In this document: one piece after another, positions 58,019 through 64,000 of the stretch | Layout: the number at the start of each line of letters is the position of its first letter | Position numbering within the stretch: the first letter of the stretch is position 1 | Translations under genes and position numbers: made by a program | NCBI RefSeq assembly: GCF_900187395.1 | Contig: NZ_FYEZ01000003.1 | Span: 266,358-330,357, forward strand | Reading direction: 5' to 3' | DNA length: 64,000 nucleotides | Source of the DNA: Kytococcus aerolatus | GTDB lineage: Bacteria; Actinomycetota; Actinomycetes; Actinomycetales; Dermatophilaceae | The notes under the pieces: model-generated | What the model was told of the DNA's origin: nothing | Databases searched by the model: none | Seen by the model: only the letters and a program-made list of their open reading frames with translations

Positions 58019-59158
58019 ATGAGTGCCCAGCCCAGCCCCACCGTCCCGGCGACGATGCGCGCAGCGGTCTGGGAGGGGGGCTCGCCCTCGCTCCGCGTCG
58101 AGGAGATCCCCGTCCCGGAGCCGAAGGAGGGCGAGGCGCTGGTCCGCGTCGCCGCCTGCGGGGTCTGCCACACCGATCTGCATGTGCTCAAGGGGGAGGT
58201 CGCGTTCCCCGGGCCGGCCGTCGTCGGCCACGAGATCAGCGGCACCATCGCTGCCACCGGGCCCGGCGTGGAGGGCCTGGCCGTGGGCGATCGGGTCGTG
58301 GGGGCGTTCATCATGCCGTGCGGGCGCTGCCGCCACTGCGAGCGCGATCGCGACGACATGTGCGAGACCTTCTTCGCCGAGAACCGGTTGAAGGGCAATC
58401 TCCTCGACGGCACGACCCGCCTGGCCCGCCCGGACGGGTCGCGCCTGTCCATGTACTCGATGGGCGGCATGGCCGAGTACGCCGTCGTGCCCGTCACCGC
58501 GCTCACCGGGCTGCCGGAGGGGCTGCCGCTGGACCGCTCGTGCGTGCTCGGCTGCGCGGGGTTCACCGCCTACGGGGCGCTCGCGGCCTCGGGACTGGTC
58601 GCGGGTGAGTCGATGGCGGTGGTGGCCGTGGGCGGCGTCGGGTCCAGCCTCGTGCAGCTCGGCCGCCACCTCGGCGCGGACCCGGTGGTGGCGGTGGACG
58701 TCTCCGACGAGAAGCTCGAGGGTGCCCGGGGGCTGGGCGCCACGGCCACCGTGAACTCGACGACGCAGGACGCGGTGGCCGCCGTCCGCGAGGCGGTGCC
58801 CGGCGGCGTCGACGTGGTCTTCGAAGCCCTCGGCCGGCCCGAGACCTTCGAGCTCTCGCAGGCCCTGCTGACCGACGGCGGGCGCATGGTGGCCGTCGGC
58901 ATCGCGGCCGGGGACGCCACGGCACGGGTGCCGATCACGCAGCTGGTGCGCCGCGGTCACACGATCCGCGGGTCCTTCGGCGCCCGCACCCGGCAGGACC
59001 TGCCCCGCGTGGTGGAGCTCGCCGCCGAGGGCGGCTTCGACGTGCAGGGCGCCGTCACCCGGACCTACGCGCTGGAGGAGGCCGACGCGGCCTACCGGGA
59101 CCTGGCGGCCGGCCGCATCACCGGCCGCGCGATCGTGGTCATGCCCGGGGCGGACTGA
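58019..59158 (+). CDS. Zinc-dependent alcohol dehydrogenase
   Basis: The 379-residue MDR-family enzyme oxidises alcohols with NAD(P). The catalytic zinc motif is CGVCHTDLH with GHEISGTI, the structural zinc site is CGRCRHCERDRDDMC, and the Rossmann motif is AVGGVGSSLVQLGR. GAGGAGAGGTG lies before the ATG. It is a single gene after the hemerythrin-domain gene, followed by a 68-bp hairpin. Substrate is unknown. Confidence 0.93.
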   Translation: MSAQPSPTVPATMRAAVWEGGSPSLRVEEIPVPEPKEGEALVRVAACGVCHTDLHVLKGEVAFPGPAVVGHEISGTIAATGPGVEGLAVGDRVVGAFIMPCGRCRHCERDRDDMCETFFAENRLKGNLLDGTTRLARPDGSRLSMYSMGGMAEYAVVPVTALTGLPEGLPLDRSCVLGCAGFTAYGALAASGLVAGESMAVVAVGGVGSSLVQLGRHLGADPVVAVDVSDEKLEGARGLGATATVNSTTQDAVAAVREAVPGGVDVVFEALGRPETFELSQALLTDGGRMVAVGIAAGDATARVPITQLVRRGHTIRGSFGARTRQDLPRVVELAAEGGFDVQGAVTRTYALEEADAAYRDLAAGRITGRAIVVMPGAD

Positions 59159-59174
59159 ACCGGCCCTCCACGGG

Positions 59175-59242
59175 CAGATCCACCGTGCTCGTTCAGGATC
59201 ACCATGAGTGGACGGTGATTCTGGACGAGCACCGTGGATCTG
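59175..59242. repeat. 68-bp hairpin after the alcohol dehydrogenase
   Basis: Arms of 29 bases (59175-59203 and 59214-59242) pair with three mismatches around a 10-base loop. The outer 18 bases (CAGATCCACCGTGCTCGT) have one mismatch. It starts 17 bases after the adh stop. Length and the terminal GATCACC of the inner arm recall family P1, but base identity is low. Confidence 0.7.
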
Positions 59243-59328
59243 GGGCGGAACCCGTCGGCCTGCGGTGGCGGGCCCCAGCCCCAGAAGTACCTTCCCCTCG
59301 ACGAGGCACCCCCCGTTATATTCCCCCC

Positions 59329-59646
59329 ATGGCCAACCCAGCCAGAGAACTGGCGCAACTCCTTGAGTCATGGCGTGCAGAGCGAACAACGACCCCACTC
59401 GCCATACGACGGAAGCGAGCACAGGAGGAAGGCACCAGCCTCGCGGCGCAACATGACCGCGCGATCGCGCTCTACTCCGAGACGCTTGCCTGGATTGAGC
59501 GGCTCGCGAACGGCGGCATCGAAGTCGATCATTTTCGAGAGGCCACCCCAGAGTGGCAAGCCGCCCTTTTTTCCTTCAACTTTGCCTGGTCGAGCAACCC
59601 CCACTCCCCTGCCGGGATTGACGGCTCTTCCCAGATGAGGGTGTAG
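59329..59646 (+). CDS. Hypothetical protein truncated by the IS
   Basis: The 105-codon frame starts MANPARELAQLLESWRAERT and continues LYSETLAWIERLANGGIEVD and ATPEWQAALFSFNFAWSSNP, a helical, protein-like sequence. The IS left end begins at 59623, so the last seven residues and the stop come from the IS. The gene is interrupted; its lost 3' part is not seen on the other side of the IS. No ribosome site is clear. I recognise no family. Confidence 0.5.
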   Translation: MANPARELAQLLESWRAERTTTPLAIRRKRAQEEGTSLAAQHDRAIALYSETLAWIERLANGGIEVDHFREATPEWQAALFSFNFAWSSNPHSPAGIDGSSQMRV

Positions 59647-61074
59647 GCGACGCAGCAGCCGTGGTGGGAGGGCGCGGCGCGTCGGTGCCCGGATAGTGGT
59701 CGAGGCCTTCCGAGGATGGAAGTTCTCACACTGCCCATCCAGGAAGACCTCGACGTGCCTGACGCTACCTTCGCGACCCCTGATGTGACGACTTTCTGCC
59801 GCCTCGACGAGCTCGGTCTCGTGGTCGTGGGCCAGCAGGTGGAGCCGGACCGCGCGGTGCTCCTGTGCCGCGTCGAAGAGGACGATGCGGCGCGCTGGTG
59901 CCGGCGCTGCGGCTGCGAGGGGAGGGCGCGGGACACCGTCACCAGGGAGCTGGCCCACGAACCGCTGGGGTGGCGGCCGACCACGCTGTTGCTCACGGTC
60001 CGCCGCTACAAGTGCACCGGCTGCGGGCACGTCTGGCGGCAAGACACCACCCGTGCCGCCGAGCCCCGAGCGAAGCTGTCCCGGACCGCGCTGCGGTGGG
60101 CGCTGGTCGGACTCGTCTGCCAACACCTCACCGTTGCTCGCCTCGCCGAAACTCTCGCCGTCTCCTGGGACACAGCCAACGCCGCTGTGCTGGCCGAAGG
60201 CCAGCGGCTCCTGCTGGACGACCCGACCCGATTCGATGACGTGAAGGTGATCGGCGTCGACGAACACGTCTGGCGTCACACCCACCGCGGCGACAAGTTC
60301 GTCACCGTCGTCATCGACCTCACCCCGGTCCGCGACAAGACCGGGCCATCGCGGCTGCTGGCCATGGTGGAGGGCCGCTCCAAGGAAGTGTTCAAGACAT
60401 GGCTCGCTGCCCGGCCCAAGGCCTGGCGCGACGGCCTCGAAGTCGTCGCCATGGACGGGTTCACCGGCTTCAAGACCGCCACCACCGAAGAGCTCCCGCA
60501 GGCCGTCGCCGTCATGGATCCCTTCCACGTCGTCCGCCTCGCCGGCGACGCCCTCGACCGCTGCCGGCGCCGGGTCCAGCAAGAACTGCACGGGCACCGC
60601 GGCCGCAAGGACGACCCGCTCTACTCGGCGCGCCGGACCCTGCACACCGGCGCCGACCTGCTCACCGACCGTCAACACGAGCGCCTCGGCAAGCTGTTCA
60701 CCGGGGACCGGCACGTCCAGGTCGAGTGCACCTGGGGCATCTACCAGCGCATGATCTCCGCCTACCGAGACCCCAACCGGGTCACCGGCCGCGTCGAGAT
60801 GAGCTCGGTGATCGATGCCCTCGCCGACGGGGTGCCCCGACCGCTGGTCGAGCTGCGCAAGCTCGGCCGCACCCTGGCCAGACGCGTCTGCGATGTCCTG
60901 GCCTACTTCGAGCGACCCCGCACCAGCAACGGACCTACCGAGGCCGTGAATGGACGACTTGAGCATCTTCGCGGGCTGGCCCTCGGGTTCCGCAACCTCA
61001 CCCACTACATCGCCCGAGCACTCCTCGAAGCTGGCGGATTCAGGCCCCGACTACACCCTCGTTTGTGAAGAGCC
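59623..61074 (+). mobile_element. ISL3-family insertion sequence
   Basis: This 1452-bp element has imperfect terminal inverted repeats: GGCTCTTCCCAGATGAGGGT at 59623 and, read from the right end at 61074, GGCTCTTCACAAACGAGGGT; 21 of the first 25 positions agree. It holds one transposase gene. The 8 bases flanking each side (GGATTGAC and TATTTGAT) are not a duplication, so the surroundings have been rearranged since insertion, or the ends recombined with another copy. Confidence 0.85.
59755..61068 (+). CDS. ISL3-family transposase
   Basis: The 437-residue DDE transposase has an N-terminal zinc ribbon (CRRCGC and CTGCGHVWRQD), a helix-turn-helix (LTVARLAETLAVSWDTANAA) and a DDE core with GVDEHVWRHTH, VAMDGFTGFKT and a late glutamate in GPTEAVNGRLEHLRG. 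I place the start at GTG 59755: in the second, partial copy at 63776 the bases before this point differ by a one-base indel while the codon is ATG, so the upstream frame from 59716 is not conserved. It is probably intact. Confidence 0.88.
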   Translation: MPDATFATPDVTTFCRLDELGLVVVGQQVEPDRAVLLCRVEEDDAARWCRRCGCEGRARDTVTRELAHEPLGWRPTTLLLTVRRYKCTGCGHVWRQDTTRAAEPRAKLSRTALRWALVGLVCQHLTVARLAETLAVSWDTANAAVLAEGQRLLLDDPTRFDDVKVIGVDEHVWRHTHRGDKFVTVVIDLTPVRDKTGPSRLLAMVEGRSKEVFKTWLAARPKAWRDGLEVVAMDGFTGFKTATTEELPQAVAVMDPFHVVRLAGDALDRCRRRVQQELHGHRGRKDDPLYSARRTLHTGADLLTDRQHERLGKLFTGDRHVQVECTWGIYQRMISAYRDPNRVTGRVEMSSVIDALADGVPRPLVELRKLGRTLARRVCDVLAYFERPRTSNGPTEAVNGRLEHLRGLALGFRNLTHYIARALLEAGGFRPRLHPRL

Positions 61075-61163
61075 TATTTGATTTGGCGCTATTTGGCGGA
61101 CGGGGGATTCTGCACGACTTTCCGTTCTCGTCGCTTGGGAGAGCCGAGAGGATTTTCCGTGAG

Positions 61164-61553
61164 CTACAGGTACCGGCAGACCTGGTCCGCGCTGCACGAG
61201 TCGGGGTCGGGCTGCGCGGCGTCGTGCCTGAGCTCGGCGATGGTGTCTCGGAGCGCTGTGAGCTGGGCGATCTGCTGCTCGATCTCGGCGAGGCGCGCGT
61301 CGAGGAGATCGCGCACGTGCTCGCAGGGAGCAGCGCCGCCGTCGCGGATGTCGAGGATCTGGCGGATCTGGGCGAGGGTGAGGCCCGCGGCCTGGCCGCG
61401 GTGGACGAAGTCGATCCGGGCGGCCGTCTCGGGCGCGTAGTCGCGGTATCCGGACGGCGTGCGCTCGGCCGGGGGCAGCAGGCCCTGCTCCTCGTAGAAC
61501 CGCAGCGTCTTCGCCGTCGTTCCCGCCCGCTCGGCGAGTTCCCCGATGCGCAT
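61164..61553 (-). CDS. merR: MerR-family metal-responsive regulator of the mer cassette
   Basis: The 129-residue protein has the MerR winged helix (RIGELAERAGTTAKTLRFYE, then SGYRDYAPE) and a coiled coil. Cysteines lie at 77, 120 and 126, resembling but not matching the C82/C117/C126 mercury site of classical MerR and closer to CadR/PbrR-type spacing in the first position. It is divergent from merA with a MerR-type promoter between. It likely activates merA-merB when it binds Hg(II); the exact metal range is inferred. Confidence 0.88.
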   Translation of the reverse strand: MRIGELAERAGTTAKTLRFYEEQGLLPPAERTPSGYRDYAPETAARIDFVHRGQAAGLTLAQIRQILDIRDGGAAPCEHVRDLLDARLAEIEQQIAQLTALRDTIAELRHDAAQPDPDSCSADQVCRYL

Positions 61554-61586
61554 CGCAGGCCCCCTTTTCTTTCGGCAGAAGCCTTC

Positions 61587-61618
61587 TTGACCTTCCCCTG
61601 CACTGGAAGGTCCAGTAT
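61587..61618 (+). promoter_or_regulatory. MerR-type mer promoter/operator
   Basis: TTGACC (61587) is followed after 19-20 bases by CCAGTA/CAGTAT. Overlapping the -35 and running to 61611, ACCTTCC and GGAAGGT form perfect arms around CCTGCACT. The long spacer with a central dyad is the MerR hallmark. Confidence 0.75.
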
Positions 61619-61657
61619 GGCCGAGAAAGAAGAGAAACCCAAGTGACGGGAGCTGCG

Positions 61658-63082
61658 ATGCCCACGAAGTACGACCTCGCCATCATCGGATCGGGCGGTG
61701 GTGCGTTCGCCGCCGCGATCCGCGCGACCACGCTCGGCAAGTCGGTGGTGATGATCGAGCGCGGGACGCTCGGTGGCACCTGCGTGAACACCGGCTGCGT
61801 GCCGTCGAAGGCCCTGATCGCCGCGGCCGACGCACGGCACTCCGCGGCCGACGCTGCCGACCGGTTCCCGGGGATCGCGACGACGGCGGGGCCAGTGGAC
61901 ATGCCCGCCCTGATCGCCGGGAAGCAGGCGCTGGTCGAGTCGCTGCGGGGCGAGAAGTACGCCGACGTCGCCGACTCCTACGGTTGGGCCGTCCGCCGCC
62001 GCGACGCCGCGTTCGCCGGCACCCCCGACGCACCGGTCCTCCAGGTCGCCGGGGACGACGGGAGCACCGAGACGATCGAGGCCGGGCACTACCTGGTCGC
62101 GACCGGCTCTCGGCCGTGGGCCCCGCCGATCGACGGCCTGGACCAGACCGGGTACCTGACCTCGACCACGGCGATGGAGCTGACCGAACTCCCTGAGTCC
62201 CTGCTCGTGCTCGGCGGCGGCTACGTCGCCCTGGAGCAGGCGCAGCTGTTCGCCCGGCTCGGCTCCCAGGTCACCGTGCTGGTCCGGTCCCGGCTCGCGT
62301 CGAAGGAGGAGCCGGAGGTGTCCAGGACGCTGCAGGAGGTGTTCGCCGACGAGGGCATCCGGGTGGTCCGCCGCGCGCTGCCGACGCGGGTGTCCCGCGA
62401 CGCCGCGACCGGGCAGGCCGTCGTCACCGCGGACGTCGCCGGCGGCCGGGAGGAGTTCCGCGCCGACCAGGTGCTCGTCGCCCTCGGACGACGACCGGCC
62501 ACCGATGGGCTCGGCCTCGACAGGGTCGGGGTCAAGACCGGGGACCTCGGCGAGGTGGTCGTCTCCGACCGGATGCAGTCCTCCCACCCGCGGATCTGGG
62601 CCGCGGGCGACGTGACCGGCCACCCCGAGTTCGTCTACGTCGCCGCCCACCACGGCACCCTCGTCGCCGAGAACGCGTTCGCCGACGCCGATCGGGCCGT
62701 GGACTACGCCCGACTGCCGAGGGTGACGTTCACCGGCCCGGCGATCGGCGCGGTCGGGATGACCGAGAAGGACGTCGTCGCCGCCGGGATCCGCTGCGAC
62801 TGCCGCGTCCTGCCCCTGCACCACGTGCCCCGCGCACTGGTCAACCGCGACACCCGCGGCTTCGTCAAGATCGTCGTGGACGCCGACACCGGGAAGATCC
62901 TCGGCATCACCGCCGTCGCCAAGGACGCCGGCGAGCTCGCCGCCGCCGGGGTCCACGTGCTCGGCAAGACGGTCGCCGAGGTCGCCGACGCCTGGGCCCC
63001 CTACCTGACCATGGCCGAGGGCATCCGGATCGCCGCCAAGGCCTTCACCACCGACCCGTCGCTCCTGTCGTGCTGCGCGTGA
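61658..63082 (+). CDS. merA: Mercuric reductase
   Basis: MerA reduces Hg(II) to volatile Hg(0) with NADPH and FAD. The 474-residue protein has the FAD motif AIIGSGGGAFAAA, the redox pair GTCVNTGCVPSK (C42, C47), the NADPH motif VLGGGYVALEQAQLFARLG and the C-terminal pair CC in LLSCCA that hands over mercury. It lacks the N-terminal HMA domain, as in Streptomyces-type enzymes. GGGAG lies 7 bases before the ATG at 61658; a GTG at 61643 is weaker. merB follows after 20 bases. Confidence 0.95.
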   Translation: MPTKYDLAIIGSGGGAFAAAIRATTLGKSVVMIERGTLGGTCVNTGCVPSKALIAAADARHSAADAADRFPGIATTAGPVDMPALIAGKQALVESLRGEKYADVADSYGWAVRRRDAAFAGTPDAPVLQVAGDDGSTETIEAGHYLVATGSRPWAPPIDGLDQTGYLTSTTAMELTELPESLLVLGGGYVALEQAQLFARLGSQVTVLVRSRLASKEEPEVSRTLQEVFADEGIRVVRRALPTRVSRDAATGQAVVTADVAGGREEFRADQVLVALGRRPATDGLGLDRVGVKTGDLGEVVVSDRMQSSHPRIWAAGDVTGHPEFVYVAAHHGTLVAENAFADADRAVDYARLPRVTFTGPAIGAVGMTEKDVVAAGIRCDCRVLPLHHVPRALVNRDTRGFVKIVVDADTGKILGITAVAKDAGELAAAGVHVLGKTVAEVADAWAPYLTMAEGIRIAAKAFTTDPSLLSCCA

Positions 63083-63102
63083 ACGAACTGGAGGAACCCA
63101 CG

Positions 63103-63753
63103 ATGTCTGACCTCAGCATGCAACTGCCCGAGCGGCTCAGCCGACTGGGAGAGACCGGCCTGCTCATCCCGCTGCTGCGGCTGCTCGCCGACGGTGACCC
63201 CGTCACCGTCCAACAGCTGTCCGTGGCTGCGGGCCGCACGATCGACGAGGTACGGCTCGGACTGGCCGCGATGCAGGACACCGAGTACGACGACCAGGGC
63301 CGAATCGTCGGCCAGGGCCTCACGCTGCGCCCTACACCGCACCGGTTCACCGTCGACGGTGAGGAGCTCTACACCTGGTGCGCCCTGGACACCCTCATCT
63401 TCCCGGCCCTCCTCGATCGCCCAGCGCGCGTGGAGTCCGTCTCCCCGGCCAGCGGAGAGACGATCCGCGTCACCATCGATCCGGTTGCCGGTGTCACCGG
63501 CGTCACACCCCCGAGCGCCGTGGTGTCGCTGGTGAACCTGGAGCAGATCACCTCGATCCGCTCGGCCTTCTGCAACCAGGTGCACTATTTCGCCTCCGTC
63601 GACGACGCCACCGGGTGGCTCTCTGAGCATCCCGGTGCCGAGGTGGTGTCGGTGGCCGAGGCCTACCGGATCGGCAACGAGCTCACAACGAGCCTGCTCG
63701 ACCTGCTTCAGGACGACACCCCGGTGGCCGACGACTGTCCCCGCTGCTGTTGA
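63103..63753 (+). CDS. merB: Organomercurial lyase
   Basis: MerB cleaves the carbon-mercury bond of organomercurials and passes Hg(II) to MerA. The 216-residue protein has the catalytic residues in YTWCALDTLIFP (C93, D96) and RSAFCNQVHYF (C157), corresponding to C96, D99 and C159 of the well-studied enzyme. The tail ends CPRCC. GGAGGAACCC lies 4 to 8 bases before the ATG. No mercury transporter gene (merT, merC, merP) is present between merR and the right IS end. Confidence 0.94.
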   Translation: MSDLSMQLPERLSRLGETGLLIPLLRLLADGDPVTVQQLSVAAGRTIDEVRLGLAAMQDTEYDDQGRIVGQGLTLRPTPHRFTVDGEELYTWCALDTLIFPALLDRPARVESVSPASGETIRVTIDPVAGVTGVTPPSAVVSLVNLEQITSIRSAFCNQVHYFASVDDATGWLSEHPGAEVVSVAEAYRIGNELTTSLLDLLQDDTPVADDCPRCC

Positions 63754-63775
63754 CCCGCGACACAGAAGGATTCGA

Positions 63776-63900
63776 GGCTCTTCATAGATGAGGGTGTAGG
63801 GCATGTCGCGCGGTCGGGTGGCGCGTCGGTGTGGGGGTAGGGGTCGAGGTCCTCCGAGGATGGAGGTTCCTACACGCCCATCTCGAAAGACCTCGACATG
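63776..63900 (+). mobile_element. Left end of a second ISL3-type element, truncated
   Basis: GGCTCTTCATAGATGAGGGT at 63776 repeats the left terminal repeat of the element at 59623, in the same orientation, and similarity continues through the leader (GAGGATGGA, AGACCTCGACATG) to about 63900. After the expected start codon the sequence diverges and a stop follows (MYEGLLHG). The transposase gene is therefore lost here, replaced by another transposase start. Confidence 0.8.
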
Positions 63901-63974
63901 TACGAGGGACTGCTGCACGGATAGGTGACATCTGATCTGTGGTGCCGAGAGGTGCTGCTGGAAGGACGTGCACT

Positions 63975-64000
63975 GTGCCTAAGCCCTACCCCCGAGAGTT
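63975..64000 (+). CDS. Transposase start (IS3-type OrfA-like), runs out of window
   Basis: The last nine codons read VPKPYPREF from a GTG at 63975. This is the usual opening of IS3-family OrfA proteins in actinobacteria. It lies just after the broken ISL3 end, so this second element probably inserted into it. Only the first residues are visible, so the call is tentative. Confidence 0.45.

Noticed and set aside
59716..59754. Transposase start at ATG 59716
   Set aside because: The partial second IS copy has a one-base indel in this segment, so this frame is not conserved; GTG 59755 is preferred.
59615..61082. Target-site duplication of the ISL3 element
   Set aside because: The 8 bases on the left (GGATTGAC) and right (TATTTGAT) do not match, so no duplication is claimed.

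Overview
The window is very GC-rich DNA from an actinomycete. Coding strands alternate often, GTG starts are common, and many start/stop codons overlap as GTGA, ATGA or TGATG. Gene content and order follow the chromosome backbone that in Mycobacterium tuberculosis runs from the tilS/dacB/ppa region through topA, the helicase/Tad-secretion neighbourhood, nth-crp and ponA2. The style and accessory content look like a Micrococcales (Intrasporangiaceae/Dermacoccaceae-type) bacterium; genus cannot be fixed by reading alone.

Layout. 1-3221: tilS (cut by the window edge), dacB and divergent ppa. 3346-5558: a small Tat-type exported protein, a degenerate stretch with a decayed tRNA copy, an N-terminally damaged AbiEi-like gene and tRNA-Thr(CGT). 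5684-9583: marR-tmk-holB-secreted peptidase, tightly overlapping. 9760-18644: accessory metabolism (AIM24 protein, PLP lyase, aldehyde dehydrogenase with its DUF779 partner, TPM-domain membrane protein, TipA-like regulator, PhoD phosphatase plus an FN3-like companion). 18684-21548: topA. 21883-31436: small unknowns, ABM and DHFR-like enzymes, a methyltransferase, a PIG-L (Mca/MshB-type) deacetylase, a bacteriocin-type ABC/membrane pair and a three-gene ABC-2 exporter. 31608-38946: MrfA-type helicase and a Tad-like pilus locus (ssd-tadA-tadB-tadC-pilin-TadE-TadG-like). 39079-42899: siderophore ABC importer under a probable IdeR box. 43270-53719: degenerate Fic protein, holin-like protein, NudL, nth, crp, MBL hydrolase, Nudix, RidA, DUF4177, ponA, YqeY and a metallophosphoesterase. 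54007-59158: broken AbiEi/DUF559 gene, MFS pump with TetR, hemerythrin-domain protein and zinc alcohol dehydrogenase. 59623-64000: a mercury-resistance cassette (merR, merA, merB) with an ISL3-type element on one side and a second ISL3 end, cut by another transposase gene, on the other.

How the genes work together. The backbone handles cell wall synthesis (dacB, ponA), nucleotide and DNA metabolism (tmk, holB, topA, nth, mrfA) and surface pili (tad). Accessory islands add transport, detoxification and metal handling. The mer cassette pairs a metal-sensing repressor/activator with organomercurial lyase and mercuric reductase; MerB frees Hg(II), which MerA reduces to Hg(0).

The most unusual feature is intergenic. 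Many gene ends carry long imperfect palindromes from several unrelated families: a 68-bp family in three copies, a 63-bp hairpin in two copies bracketing the ABC-2 exporter, an AATTTGGGCAC-type family, a 78-bp hairpin, another 68-bp hairpin after the alcohol dehydrogenase, and a six-copy array of about 24-bp palindromes between crp and the MBL gene. No gene in the window obviously mobilises or binds them.
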